This document shows positions 27,631 to 36,608 of a stretch of DNA of 64,000 bases, one piece after another (position 1 is the first letter of the stretch; every line of letters starts with the position of its first letter). The stretch is taken from contig NZ_KK073872.1 in assembly GCF_000585335.1 (NCBI RefSeq), positions 1,229,183-1,293,182 of the forward strand, read 5' to 3'. The notes beneath the pieces were generated by a model. It worked only from the letters and a program-made list of their open reading frames with translations, was not told where the DNA came from and made no database searches. This DNA comes from Cloacibacillus evryensis DSM 19522 (lineage in GTDB: Bacteria; Synergistota; Synergistia; Synergistales; Synergistaceae). The translations under genes were made by a program, and so were the position numbers.

Positions 27631-28824
27631 CTATTTTTTGAGCAATTTTTTGCCTATATACAATAAAGTAACGAGCCACGGCAGGAAAGCGACGGCATTG
27701 AGCGTCGCCTGCAGCCCCGCGATGTCGGCGATGATGCCGACTGGCGTGACGAAGAGATTGGCGATGCCCCATGACACCCCGTTGGACAACGAGCTTACCA
27801 TACTGCGGGAATCGGGGCAGCGTCTTTGCGCCATAGCCGTGGTAACCGGGGTGCTGGCCTGTAAAAAAGCAAATCCAACCATCAGCGAGAGCAGGCAAAA
27901 GAGATTCGAGGCATGGAGGCCGATGATGAGAAAGAGCGGGGAAGCGGCAAGCGCCCCGAAAAGCACCTTCTCGTCGCCGATCATATCTGCCAGCTTTCCT
28001 CCCACGATACCGGCGAACGTCGCTGAAAGCGTGGCGGCAAATAGGACCATGCCGCCCATCGCGATGGTACTGCCGCGTGTGATGAGCAGCATCGGCAGGA
28101 ATATCTTGATCGACTGGAAAACGGCGTCGCGGATGCTCGTTATCGAGACGATCCAGCCTACCCTGGAAATAAGATAACGCAGGTTGCGCAGGAACTGCGG
28201 GCGCTCGCCGGCCTCGCGGGCGGCTTCATCAGCCCGCCGTCCCATGCGGCGCCAGAGTGACAGGCAGACGCACGCCGCGACGGGAATGATGACGAGGGGA
28301 AAGCCCGGCTTGCCCAGCATCGAGATCATAAAGACGACATATATCGGTCCGATGGCGCTGCCAAAACTGCCGCTGGCCTGAAAGAGCGAAAGATAAAAGG
28401 CGAGGGCGTTCTCACCCGCCGTCGCGCCGCATCTGCCCGTGCCCTGCGGATGAAAAAGCGCCGTCCCCACGCTCATCATCCCGACGAAGATGAAAGCCGT
28501 GCCGTAACTCGGCGAAAGGGGGAGCAGCGCCGCGCCCGTGACGGAGAGCAGCGGTCCCCAGACGGCGAACCACGGGCGTCTGAGCCTGTCGGCAAAGAAA
28601 CCGAAGACCGGCTGTCCGAAAATATTCGTAATGCCGAAAAGCGCGTTCAAAAGCCCCGCCTGGCTCATCGTCAGCGAAATAGACTGTGCCAGCATCGGGA
28701 TGATCGTCGGCAGCGCCGTCGAATGCATATCGTTGAGGCCGTGGAGAAAGATCACTCCGAACAGCGTGCGTTTGTTTCTCTTAGAAATGGCGCGGCAATC
28801 ATTACAGGCGGCGGTCGAATCCAT
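27631..28824 (-). CDS. MFS transporter, fosmidomycin-resistance (FSR)-like
   Basis: A 397-residue polytopic membrane protein. About 12 hydrophobic segments are visible (for example GVIFLHGLNDMHSTALPTIIPML, LLNALFGITNIFGQPVFGF, TAFIFVGMMSVGTALFHPQGTG). The GLNDMHS and ALFHPQG motifs resemble Fsr-type major facilitator exporters. ATG 28824 is taken because GGGGGA precedes it by 6 bases; the longer frame is a shadow of the divergent rsmD gene. Substrate unknown. Transcribed toward trmB and divergent from rsmD. Confidence 0.85.
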   Translation of the reverse strand: MDSTAACNDCRAISKRNKRTLFGVIFLHGLNDMHSTALPTIIPMLAQSISLTMSQAGLLNALFGITNIFGQPVFGFFADRLRRPWFAVWGPLLSVTGAALLPLSPSYGTAFIFVGMMSVGTALFHPQGTGRCGATAGENALAFYLSLFQASGSFGSAIGPIYVVFMISMLGKPGFPLVIIPVAACVCLSLWRRMGRRADEAAREAGERPQFLRNLRYLISRVGWIVSITSIRDAVFQSIKIFLPMLLITRGSTIAMGGMVLFAATLSATFAGIVGGKLADMIGDEKVLFGALAASPLFLIIGLHASNLFCLLSLMVGFAFLQASTPVTTAMAQRRCPDSRSMVSSLSNGVSWGIANLFVTPVGIIADIAGLQATLNAVAFLPWLVTLLYIGKKLLKK

Positions 28825-28906
28825 AAAAAATCCCCCAATATCCATATATACATCAAAACTATCCGATATTATACTCTTTGTGTGAAACAGTGGGAGGAAT
28901 AAGTTT

Positions 28907-29404
28907 ATGAAAGAAATGAGACCGACGACCGGCAAAGTGACGCTGGCGCTCTTCAATATATTGGGCAACATCCACGGCAGAAGCTTTCTCGACCTTTTTT
29001 CCGGCAGCGGCCAGATCGCTTTAACGGCGGCGAGGAAAGGGGCCGCGCCGGTCGTATCTGTCGAATCGGAGCGGAAGCGCCACGCCGAGATCGTCAAAAA
29101 AGCGCCCGCGGGGGTGAAATGCCTCTGCTTCGACGTGCGCCGCGCCGTCGCCAGATTCGCGAAAAACGGCGAACGATTCGATATAATATTTGCCGACCCA
29201 CCCTATAATTTAGGCTGGGGCGAAGAATTTCCCAAACTGATGGCGGCGAACGGGGAGATTTTAGCGCCGAACGGCGTTATAATCTTTGAACATTCCGAAG
29301 AGGAAGAGCCGGCCGCGATGGACGAGGCGGAGTGGGAACGCGAAGACAGAAGATACGGCGGCACGGTACTGAGTTTCTACAGCAGGAGGAATAACGATGA
29401 TTAG
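28907..29404 (+). CDS. rsmD: RsmD-type 16S rRNA (guanine966-N2)-methyltransferase
   Basis: A 165-residue SAM methyltransferase: the N-terminal RPTTGKVTLALFNIL, SAM motif FLDLFSGSGQIALTAARKGA and catalytic motif IV ADPPYNLG. It is slightly shorter than E. coli RsmD (198) but typical for Gram-positive YlbH-like members. The rsmD-coaD pair (overlapping by 8 bp here) is a conserved neighbourhood and supports the call. Confidence 0.92.
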   Translation: MKEMRPTTGKVTLALFNILGNIHGRSFLDLFSGSGQIALTAARKGAAPVVSVESERKRHAEIVKKAPAGVKCLCFDVRRAVARFAKNGERFDIIFADPPYNLGWGEEFPKLMAANGEILAPNGVIIFEHSEEEEPAAMDEAEWEREDRRYGGTVLSFYSRRNNDD

Positions 29405-29885
29405 GGCAGTATACCCGGGGTCTTTCGACCCGATAACCAACGGACATCTATATATATCGGAACGGGCGGCGGCGCTCTTCGACGAACTGATCGTCGCCGT
29501 GCTGGTCAACCCGGAAAAACGCTCCACCTTCAGCGAGGAAGAACGCCAGATCATGGCGCGCGAGGCGCTCGTCCACCTGCCGAACGTCAAGGTAAAATAC
29601 TTCAACGGCCTGCTCGCGGACTTCATGCGCCAGCAGCAGAGCCGCATCATCATCCGCGGCCTGCGCGCCCTTTCCGACTTCGAGTACGAATTCCAGCTCG
29701 CGCAGATGAACCGCCAGCTCGCGCCGGAGATAGAGACCTTCTTCATCGTCACCGACGCCAAATACTCCTACCTCTCCAGCCGCGCGATCAAAGACGCCTT
29801 CCAGTTCGGCGGCGCGGTAAGAGACATGGTCCCCCCGGGGGTCTACAGAAGGCTGCGCGAAAGGATACCGCCGCGAAATCTGTAG
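29397..29885 (+). CDS. coaD: Phosphopantetheine adenylyltransferase
   Basis: A 162-residue nucleotidyltransferase of CoA synthesis. It has the HxGH-type motif YPGSFDPITNGHLYI, the substrate loop NPEKRSTFSEEER, the RGLRALSDFEYEFQLAQMNRQL core and the C-terminal ISSR-like loop (YLSSRAIKD). Transfers AMP from ATP to 4'-phosphopantetheine. Standard length. Coupled to rsmD. Confidence 0.97.
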   Translation: MIRAVYPGSFDPITNGHLYISERAAALFDELIVAVLVNPEKRSTFSEEERQIMAREALVHLPNVKVKYFNGLLADFMRQQQSRIIIRGLRALSDFEYEFQLAQMNRQLAPEIETFFIVTDAKYSYLSSRAIKDAFQFGGAVRDMVPPGVYRRLRERIPPRNL

Positions 29886-29946
29886 GCGCCGCATATCCAT
29901 ATCCGCCGGTTACCTTCTCTTCGCCGGGATCGCGGTGGTCCAAATA

Positions 29947-30384
29947 TCAGCGTTCCGGCCGCGGCCGTCTTATCTCCATCAGGTCCTGCGGCCGTTTGGT
30001 GGGGACGAAGCCCTTTTTGCGGTAGAGGCCGTGGGCGTCTTTGGTGATCAGCAACCACTGATAGACGTCGGAAAGTTCAGGCGCGCCGAGGACCCGGTCT
30101 ATCATTTCCTGTGCGATGCCAGCGCCGCGATACTCTTCCTCGACGTAGAAATCGGTCAGGTAAGCGAAGCGGGTTCTGTCCGATATCACGCGCCCATATC
30201 CTATCTGCCGCCCCTCTTCGCCGAAGGCTCCGATCACAAGCGCTGAGTTTTGCGCGGCTTTTGTCACCTCGGCGAGCCCGATGCCGGGCGACCAGTAGGT
30301 TTTTGAAAGCATATCCCTCACCCTTGCCATATCCATATTCTTCAGGCCTGTTTTGTATGTGACGTTCATACCGCCCTTTTTCAT
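29947..30384 (-). CDS. GNAT-family N-acetyltransferase
   Basis: A 145-residue acetyltransferase. The acetyl-CoA-binding loop is EEEYRGAGIAQEMIDRVL (R/Q-x-x-G-x-G/A type), preceded by the strand FAYLTDFYV, and the C-terminal YRKKGFVPTKRP motif is typical. Substrate unknown. The start overlaps the tmcAL stop by 4 bp (ATGA), so it is coupled to that gene. Confidence 0.87.
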   Translation of the reverse strand: MKKGGMNVTYKTGLKNMDMARVRDMLSKTYWSPGIGLAEVTKAAQNSALVIGAFGEEGRQIGYGRVISDRTRFAYLTDFYVEEEYRGAGIAQEMIDRVLGAPELSDVYQWLLITKDAHGLYRKKGFVPTKRPQDLMEIRRPRPER

Positions 30385-31592
30385 ACCATAATTACCTTCC
30401 TTTTATGTTCTTCGCCGTAGCTGCCGTTGGGGATCAGCTCCTCCCATAATTCGCAGGCCAGCGCCTCATAGCGCGCGGCCTTTGCGGCGTACGGCGATAC
30501 CCGCGCCGCCTTGCCGTATGTCGTGACTACGGGCAGCGCGGATCTTTCCCTCATCTCGCGGAGCAGCGCGCGCCCTTTTTCGTTCATGCCGAGCACGCGG
30601 ATGTACGGCGGCCCAAGGCGCTGGGCGGCGCGGTTCGTCCAATGGTCCAGCCCCAGCGCGGCGTGGACCGCCGAGCGGCGGATGCGTCCGGCGGGGTAGC
30701 GTTTCGAGGTGCAGGCGTCGGTCCATTCTTTGAAGCTTTTCGCTTCGCGCGCCGCTTCGCGCATTTTATATTCGACGCCCTCGCCGATCTCCGCGCAGTT
30801 TGCCAGCTCTTCCGTTTTTGTACGCAGGATCACGGCCCGCAGCAACTTCCAGAATGTATCGTGGCTGACGCAGGCGCGCCCCGTGTTGAGCGCGTCCTCT
30901 AAGATTCCCGCCGCCGCCGCGGGCATGTAAAGGAGCGCCTCGCTCCTTCTTTCCTCTCGCAGCGCCGCGCGTATCGCCGTGGCGCTGGGGATTTCTTCGA
31001 GTTCCGCGCAGTTGTAAGCGGAGCCGAGGCGTTTGACCGGCACCGGGCGCATAGGGTAGTTTTTCTTTTTTATCCTCATCATGTAGGAGAGCGCGAGCGT
31101 GTTGTTGCTGCCGGCAAGCAGCGCGGCGCTCCCGGGAAGCAGCTCCTCCGCCGCGCGCGCGCGCGCCTCGACGTATGAAAACCCCGCCGTCAAATATTTT
31201 TTCAAAGATAACTTGAAAGGTTCGGGTTCTTCTAGTAAGATATCAATAATACTGTCCACAAGGCAGTCTGGGTTTTCCGCGCCAAAGGAAAGATGCGTCA
31301 CGGCGCCGGTCGCGGCAAGTATGTCTACGGCCGCGTTCGCGAAGACGCCGGCGTTGTGCGAGGAGAATATTACGGGCAGCTCGAGGACCAGATCTATCCC
31401 GCACGAGAGAGCCGTTTTTGCCCTTGTCCATTTATCGAGCAGAGCCGGTTCCCCGCGCTGGACGAAGTTTGAAGAGAGCACGGCGACGGCGGCCTCCGCG
31501 CCGCACGTTTCACGGGCTCTTTCGGCGTGGTAAAGATGCCCCTTATGGAGCGGATTATATTCGGCAACAATCCCGGCGACGGGGTAAAGCAT
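30381..31592 (-). CDS. tmcAL: tRNA(Met) cytidine acetate ligase TmcAL
   Basis: A 403-residue nucleotidyltransferase-fold protein (formerly DUF795/YlbM). It has the N-terminal GIVAEYNPLHKGHLYHAERAR with the HxGH motif, then the conserved NFVQRGEPALLDKWTRAKTALSCGIDLVLELPV block and GSNNTLALSYM. TmcAL activates acetate with ATP to acetylate C34 of elongator tRNA(Met). The start MLYPVAGIV (31592) fits the family better than the frame start at 31619. Divergent from ackA, whose substrate is also acetate. Confidence 0.92.
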   Translation of the reverse strand: MLYPVAGIVAEYNPLHKGHLYHAERARETCGAEAAVAVLSSNFVQRGEPALLDKWTRAKTALSCGIDLVLELPVIFSSHNAGVFANAAVDILAATGAVTHLSFGAENPDCLVDSIIDILLEEPEPFKLSLKKYLTAGFSYVEARARAAEELLPGSAALLAGSNNTLALSYMMRIKKKNYPMRPVPVKRLGSAYNCAELEEIPSATAIRAALREERRSEALLYMPAAAAGILEDALNTGRACVSHDTFWKLLRAVILRTKTEELANCAEIGEGVEYKMREAAREAKSFKEWTDACTSKRYPAGRIRRSAVHAALGLDHWTNRAAQRLGPPYIRVLGMNEKGRALLREMRERSALPVVTTYGKAARVSPYAAKAARYEALACELWEELIPNGSYGEEHKRKVIMV

Positions 31593-31672
31593 AGAGGTCC
31601 ACCGTCCTTTCATATTCATTAGGATACCATAAAGGGCGGTGCAAACAGATTAAGGGAGGCAACTCGGTTCTA

Positions 31673-32881
31673 ATGAAAATTCTTGTTCTCAATTGCGGCA
31701 GCTCATCTCTGAAGTATCAGCTCATCGAAATGGATGGCGAAAAGGTCCTGGCCAAGGGGCTGGTGGAGCGTATCGGCATCGAAGGCTCGCGTATCAAGCA
31801 CACAAAGACCGGCATGGACTCTGTGACGCGCGAAGTGCCGTTCCCCAACCACTCCGCGGCGATCAAGTACGTCCTCGACATTCTCGTCGATCCCGAGCTC
31901 GGCGTGCTCAAGAACCTTGACGAGCTTTACGCCACGGGCCACCGCATAGTGCACGGCGGAGAAAAGTTCACCAAGTCCGTGCTCGTTACGCCCGAGGTCG
32001 TCAAGGGCATCGAAGAGGTCATCCCTCTCGCGCCGCTCCACAACCCGGCGAACCTTCAGGGTCTCAAGGCCGTAATGGAGGCTCTCCCCGGAAAGCCGAA
32101 CGTCGTCGTCTTCGACACCGCGTTCCATCAGACGATGCCGCCGAAGGCTTTCATTTACGGAACACCCTACGACTGCTACGAGAAGGACCGTGTGCGCCGC
32201 TACGGCTTCCACGGCACCAGCCACGGGTATGTCGCCGGCAGGGCGGCGGAGATACTCGGCAAGGATATCAAAGACCTTAAGATAATCACCTGCCACCTCG
32301 GCAACGGCAGCTCGATCACGGCTGTGGACGGCGGGAAGTCTGTGGATACGTCGATGGGATACGGCACGGCCGAAGGAGTCCTCATGGGCACTAGAAGCGG
32401 CAACGTCGATGTCTCCGTCATGATATACCTGATGGAGCGTTACGGCGACGTGCAGAAGGTCAGCGACATCGTCCACAAACAGTCTGGGCTCCTCGGCGTC
32501 TCCGGCGTCTCCGGCGTCTCCAGCGACCTCCGCGACGTCGAAGAAGCGGCGGCGAACGGCAACCAGCGCGCGAAGATTGCGCAGGACATCCTTATTACCG
32601 GCGTCAAAAAATACATCGGTTCCTATGCGGCGGAGATGGGCGGCGTGGACGTCGTCGTCTTCACAGCCGGTATCGGTGAAAACGGCATCGGCTTCCGCAA
32701 AGAGGTCTGCGAGAATATGGAGTTTATGGGCATCAAGATCGATCCCGAGAAGAACAACTGCCGCGGCAAAGAGGTCATCTTCAGCACGCCCGATTCAAAG
32801 GTCACGGTGATGGTCGTCCCGACAGACGAAGAAATGGCCATCGCGCGCGATACCAAGAGATGCGCAGAGGAAGCGAAGTAG
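31673..32881 (+). CDS. ackA: Acetate kinase
   Basis: A 402-residue ASKHA-fold kinase. Motifs: LNCGSSSLKYQLI at the N-terminus, GHRIVHGGEKF, FHGTSHGYVAGRAAEIL, GNGSSITAVDGGKSVDTSMG and VVVFTAGIGENG. It interconverts acetyl phosphate plus ADP with acetate plus ATP, giving ATP at the end of fermentation. No pta is adjacent. The SGVSGVSSD segment contains a short in-frame repeat (GVS). AGGGAGG lies rather far (about 13 bp) from the ATG. Confidence 0.97.
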   Translation: MKILVLNCGSSSLKYQLIEMDGEKVLAKGLVERIGIEGSRIKHTKTGMDSVTREVPFPNHSAAIKYVLDILVDPELGVLKNLDELYATGHRIVHGGEKFTKSVLVTPEVVKGIEEVIPLAPLHNPANLQGLKAVMEALPGKPNVVVFDTAFHQTMPPKAFIYGTPYDCYEKDRVRRYGFHGTSHGYVAGRAAEILGKDIKDLKIITCHLGNGSSITAVDGGKSVDTSMGYGTAEGVLMGTRSGNVDVSVMIYLMERYGDVQKVSDIVHKQSGLLGVSGVSGVSSDLRDVEEAAANGNQRAKIAQDILITGVKKYIGSYAAEMGGVDVVVFTAGIGENGIGFRKEVCENMEFMGIKIDPEKNNCRGKEVIFSTPDSKVTVMVVPTDEEMAIARDTKRCAEEAK

Positions 32882-32888
32882 GGAAGTA

Positions 32889-33473
32889 ATGGAAAAATAT
32901 CTGGAGGCGGCTCCCAAAAGCTGGAAGCATCGACTCGTGCTCTCCGCCGTTCCGAAAGACGGCGCCCCGTACGAGGACAGCTTTTCTGTACACCTGGACA
33001 GGCCGGTGAGCTACTGGGACCAGATATACACGCTGCTGTCGGACCCTCTGGTAAAGGTGGAGTCCTGCCGTTCGGAGGGGCGCGTGGTCGTCATCGTCTC
33101 CCTTCGGACGGAGGTCGGCGTTCCTTGCGCACGCTGCCTTGAACCGGCCCGCTCCGAGATCGGCGGAGAGCTGCGGTATATTTTTTCGCTTCGCCGCGAC
33201 GAACGGCAGCGGGAAGAATCGGAAGAGGGGCAGGACGGGGAAGAGGAGATGATCGTTCTCGACTCATGGGAAGATGAGATCGATCTGGGACAGCTCATCT
33301 GGGAGGTCCTCATCACGGCGCTCCCCGGAGCCGTCCTCTGCTCGCCGGACTGCAAAGGGCTCTGCCCGCAGTGCGGCGCGAACCTGAACAAGGCTCCCTG
33401 CGGCTGCAAAAAAGAGAGCCGGGACCCTCGTTTCGACGTTTTGAAAAATTTTATGGCGGATAACGGTAAATAG
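32889..33473 (+). CDS. yceD: DUF177/YceD family protein
   Basis: A 194-residue protein with the YceD/DUF177 signature: VPCARCLEP in the middle and a C-terminal zinc-like motif set CSPDCKGLCPQCGANLNKAPCGC. It almost always precedes rpmF, as it does here (84 bp upstream). In E. coli and plants the family is linked to 23S rRNA maturation or ribosome assembly. An acidic segment (about residues 105-130) separates the two halves. It starts 7 bp after ackA. Confidence 0.88.
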   Translation: MEKYLEAAPKSWKHRLVLSAVPKDGAPYEDSFSVHLDRPVSYWDQIYTLLSDPLVKVESCRSEGRVVVIVSLRTEVGVPCARCLEPARSEIGGELRYIFSLRRDERQREESEEGQDGEEEMIVLDSWEDEIDLGQLIWEVLITALPGAVLCSPDCKGLCPQCGANLNKAPCGCKKESRDPRFDVLKNFMADNGK

Positions 33474-33556
33474 TACTGCAAAAAAACCAATTTAGTGATA
33501 GAATTGTCCAGTTGGAAAAATGTTCCGGCGGATTTATTTAAGGGGGGAAACAGAAG

Positions 33557-33757
33557 ATGGCAACACCCAAGAGGCGAGTATCCCACGCCCGTACGCATAA
33601 TCGCAAAGCACAGTGGCTCGGCGAGCTCGAGGCCCCCAGCCTTACAGCCTGCAAGCATTGCGGAGAAATGATCCAGACCTATTGCGCCTGCCCGGCGTGC
33701 GGCTATTACAAGGGCCGTCAGGTCGTCAAGATCGCTGAAGAAAAGACAACGGATTAA
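33557..33757 (+). CDS. rpmF: 50S ribosomal protein L32
   Basis: A 66-residue L32: MATPKRRVSHARTHNRKAQW N-terminus and a zinc ribbon with CKHCGEMIQTYCACPACGYY (C-X2-C ... C-X2-C). Strong ribosome-binding site AAGGGGGG. Located upstream of the fatty-acid cluster, as in many bacteria. Confidence 0.97.
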   Translation: MATPKRRVSHARTHNRKAQWLGELEAPSLTACKHCGEMIQTYCACPACGYYKGRQVVKIAEEKTTD

Positions 33758-33814
33758 TAGCGCCGCAGGCCGCTTTTGGGCGGCGATGGCGAGTTTCTGT
33801 CTGACAGCCAAAGA

Positions 33815-33846
33815 ACGGGACGGCATTTTTTGCCGCCCCGATTTTT
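33815..33846 (+). terminator. Terminator after rpmF
   Basis: Stem CGGGACGGCA / TGCCGCCCCG (one imperfect position) with a T-rich loop, followed by ATTTTTG. Confidence 0.75.
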
Positions 33847-33934
33847 GATTGCCGGAGGCTTTTACCCTCCGTGAAACATAGAAAATTTTCATAAAAAATT
33901 TACGCCGCGGGGCCGCGAATTATAAATTTTCCTA

Positions 33935-33990
33935 TTGACAACGAACCTAAGATATAATATCTTGTCTGGTGTTATGACCAGCTCTTAATT
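33935..33990 (+). promoter_or_regulatory. Fatty-acid operon promoter with FapR-like operator
   Basis: A consensus -35, TTGACA (33935-33940), pairs with TATCTT at 33958-33963 (17-bp spacing); a nearer TATAAT at 33953-33958 is also present. Just downstream, 33972-33990 resembles the Bacillus FapR box as I recall it (TTAGTACC..GTCTTAATT): it shares TTA, ACC and TCTTAATT, about 14 of 19 positions. A FapR site at the transcription start of its own operon is the known arrangement. Confidence 0.7.
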
Positions 33991-34044
33991 GAGTTGGGAT
34001 TTATGTGGCTAAGTGACCAGAGATGTTTCTTTAAGGAGAAGCAA

Positions 34045-34635
34045 ATGCGTTCGGAAGGCAGAAAACAGCGGCACAAGCAGCTTGTAAACCTGATAGAATC
34101 GAATCCTTTGTTGACGGACGAAGAGATATCTTCCGCGCTCGGCGTCAGCCTGAGCACGGTGCGCCTTGACAGGGGCCTGCTTGCGATCCCCGAGCTGCGC
34201 GAGCGGATGCGCTCGATGGCGGAGCATGCCACGAGCCGCTTAAAATCGCTCTGCGCTGACGAGGTCGTCGGCGAGCTTGTGGGGCTTGAGCCGAGTAAAT
34301 GGGCGCTGTCGATGCTTTCCACGAACCCCGATATGGCCTTTCGTCAGACGGAGATGGTCGGCGACTACTACATCTACGCGCAGGCCGCCTCGCTGGCGAT
34401 CGCGACGATAGACGCCGAGATGGTGGTGGTAGCGACGGCGCGGCTCAAATATTGCCGCCCGGCCTATCTGGGAGAAAAGATAATCGCCCGTTCGAAGGTT
34501 GGGACGCATAAAGGCAACAAATATGTCGTCAGCGTTCATTCGCGTATCGGCGACAGGGAAATATTTGTCGGCCGTTTTGTGGTCGCTGCGCTGGATGCTC
34601 ACAATAACGAAAAATTGGGGGACGAAATATGCTGA
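34045..34635 (+). CDS. fapR: Fatty-acid biosynthesis transcriptional repressor FapR
   Basis: A 196-residue protein: an N-terminal HTH (LVNLIESNPLLTDEEISSALGVSLSTVRLDRGLLAIPELRERM) and a C-terminal hot-dog domain (ATIDAEMVVVATARLKYCRPAYLGEKIIARSKV). FapR binds malonyl-CoA through the hot-dog domain and releases fab promoters. AAGGAG at 34033-34038 fixes the start at 34045; the longer frame from 33994 begins inside the operator. It overlaps plsX by 7 bp. Confidence 0.95.
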   Translation: MRSEGRKQRHKQLVNLIESNPLLTDEEISSALGVSLSTVRLDRGLLAIPELRERMRSMAEHATSRLKSLCADEVVGELVGLEPSKWALSMLSTNPDMAFRQTEMVGDYYIYAQAASLAIATIDAEMVVVATARLKYCRPAYLGEKIIARSKVGTHKGNKYVVSVHSRIGDREIFVGRFVVAALDAHNNEKLGDEIC

Positions 34636-35642
34636 TAGCACTGGATGCAATGGGCGGAGACCACGCGCCCGAAGAACCGTGCAAGGGCGCGATTCTCGCC
34701 TGCAGAGAGAAACCTCATCTTTCTATCGCGCTCGTAGGCGACAGCGAAAAGATAAAACCGCTCGTTGAAAAGGCGGAAAGAAATGTACGCTCACGGCTGA
34801 GCATAGTACATACCGACGAGGTGATAAACGGCAGCGACTCTCCTTCTCTCTCGATCAGAAGGAAGAAAAACTCAAGCCTCGTCGTCGGCTTTGAAATGGT
34901 CCGTTCCAAAGAGGCGGACGGCATCGTCTCCTCCGGCAACACCGGCGCGATCGCCGCGGGCGCGGTGCTCCTCCTCGGACGCATTCCGGGGATAGACCGT
35001 CCCGGGCTGGGCGCGGTGCTCCCGGTCCTCAACCGTTCGACGCTTCTCATGGATGTGGGTGGCACGGTGCGCTGCAAGCCGATAAACCTGCTGCAGTTCG
35101 CGCAGATGGGCTCCATATATATGAAGCTTTTCCAGAATGTCGAAAACCCGTCCGTGCGCCTGCTCAGCAACGGTGAGGAGATGACGAAGGGAGACGACGT
35201 GATCTCCGCGGCCAGAGGGCTGATCGAGGCGAGCTGCCTCAACTTTCAGGGATACGCGGAGGGCAAGGACATCCCCAACGGGATATCGGACGTCGTTATA
35301 TGCGACGGCTTTACCGGGAACGTCATCATAAAATTCGGCGAAGGGCTCGGGGAACTGCTGAAAAGCCAGTTCAAAGAGGAATATATCCACCATACGCTGC
35401 CGAAGATAGGACTTTTCTTTATGTGGCCCGCGATGAAACGAGTTATGGGCCGTTTTGACTGGGAAAAATATGGCGGCTCCCCGGTACTGGGCGTCAACGG
35501 AAGCGTCGTCAAAGTACATGGACGCTCTAAGGCGAACGCCATAGCGCACGCCATTACGGGGGCGGCCAATTTTATAGAACGCAACGGCGTCGACCGAATA
35601 CGAGAAGAGATTGCACGAGGAGTACAAAATGGCAATGATTAA
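34629..35642 (+). CDS. plsX: Phosphate acyltransferase PlsX
   Basis: A 337-residue protein beginning MLIALDAMGGDHAPEEPCKGA, with GNTGAIAAGAVLLLGRIPGIDRPGLG in the middle and VICDGFTGNVIIKF later, all PlsX signatures. Converts acyl-ACP to acyl-phosphate for phospholipid synthesis. The fapR-plsX-fab order is that of Bacillus and relatives. Confidence 0.97.
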   Translation: MLIALDAMGGDHAPEEPCKGAILACREKPHLSIALVGDSEKIKPLVEKAERNVRSRLSIVHTDEVINGSDSPSLSIRRKKNSSLVVGFEMVRSKEADGIVSSGNTGAIAAGAVLLLGRIPGIDRPGLGAVLPVLNRSTLLMDVGGTVRCKPINLLQFAQMGSIYMKLFQNVENPSVRLLSNGEEMTKGDDVISAARGLIEASCLNFQGYAEGKDIPNGISDVVICDGFTGNVIIKFGEGLGELLKSQFKEEYIHHTLPKIGLFFMWPAMKRVMGRFDWEKYGGSPVLGVNGSVVKVHGRSKANAIAHAITGAANFIERNGVDRIREEIARGVQNGND

Positions 35643-36597
35643 CGGATACCCCGTGAAGATCGCGGGAACGGGAAAATACATCCCGGAAAAGATAATGACC
35701 AACTTTGATTTTGAGGGATTTCTTGAGACCAGCGACGAATGGATCAGGAGCCGCACCGGCATTAAGAAACGGCATATAGCCGCGGATGACGAAAAGTGCA
35801 GCGATCTGGCCTACAGGGCCGGTCTGGCCGCTCTGGAAGACGCCGGAATGCGTCCCGAGGAGCTTGACCTCGTCATCGTCTCCACAAATACTCCCGATAC
35901 CTATTGCCCCTGTACTTCGGCAAAGGTGCAGGGGAAGCTCGGCGCTAAGAACGCCGGCGCATATGACATCCTTGCCGGCTGCACCGGAAGCCTCACGGCT
36001 ATGCTGACGGCGATAGGCGGCATTGCTGGCGGTATATGGAACAACGTGCTGGTCATCGGCGCGGAGGATTTCGCCAGCGTTCTTGACTGGAACGACCGCT
36101 CGACCTGCATCCTCTTCGGCGACGGCGCGGGGGCCTGCATCCTTACCCGTTCCGCGGAGGGCGGCCCGCGCTTCATCTCCGGAGAGCTCATGGCCGACGG
36201 AGATAAATACGATTTCATAACGATAGACAAAGAGGAGGGGCACCCCTCTCCCGTCTTGCGCATGAAGGGCTCCGAAGTGTTCCGCTTCGTCAATACGTAC
36301 CTGCCCCCGTTCCTCAAAAACTTCTGTGAAAAATCAGGCGTTACGCCGCCGGAGGTGGATTTCTGGGTGCTGCACCAGGCCAACACGAGGATAATCGACA
36401 GCCTCTTCAAGCGCCTCGGCGTCTCCACCGACCGCACTCTGATCAACCTCGAAAATTACGGAAACACATCCGCCGCCTCAATGGTGGTCACGCTAGACGA
36501 GGCGATGAAAGAGGGGCGCGTAAAGAGCGGGGAGAAGATCATGTTCACCGCCTTCGGCGCCGGCATGACGCTTGGCGCGCTGCTTTACGAGGCGTAA
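35629..36597 (+). CDS. fabH: 3-oxoacyl-ACP synthase III
   Basis: A 322-residue condensing enzyme. The catalytic triad is visible: Cys in DILAGCTGSLTAML (about residue 110), His in WVLHQANTRIID and Asn in NLENYGNTSAAS. Starts fatty-acid synthesis from acetyl- or branched acyl-CoA and malonyl-ACP. AGGAG five bases before the ATG at 35629 sets the start; the gene overlaps plsX by 14 bp. Confidence 0.96.
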   Translation: MAMINGYPVKIAGTGKYIPEKIMTNFDFEGFLETSDEWIRSRTGIKKRHIAADDEKCSDLAYRAGLAALEDAGMRPEELDLVIVSTNTPDTYCPCTSAKVQGKLGAKNAGAYDILAGCTGSLTAMLTAIGGIAGGIWNNVLVIGAEDFASVLDWNDRSTCILFGDGAGACILTRSAEGGPRFISGELMADGDKYDFITIDKEEGHPSPVLRMKGSEVFRFVNTYLPPFLKNFCEKSGVTPPEVDFWVLHQANTRIIDSLFKRLGVSTDRTLINLENYGNTSAASMVVTLDEAMKEGRVKSGEKIMFTAFGAGMTLGALLYEA

Positions 36598-36608
36598 GGA
36601 GAGGTTCG

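Noticed and set aside
27631..29097. Longer N-terminus for the MFS protein up to 29097
   Set aside because: The extra 91 residues lie antisense to rsmD, have no transporter similarity, and a good ribosome-binding site precedes the ATG at 28824.
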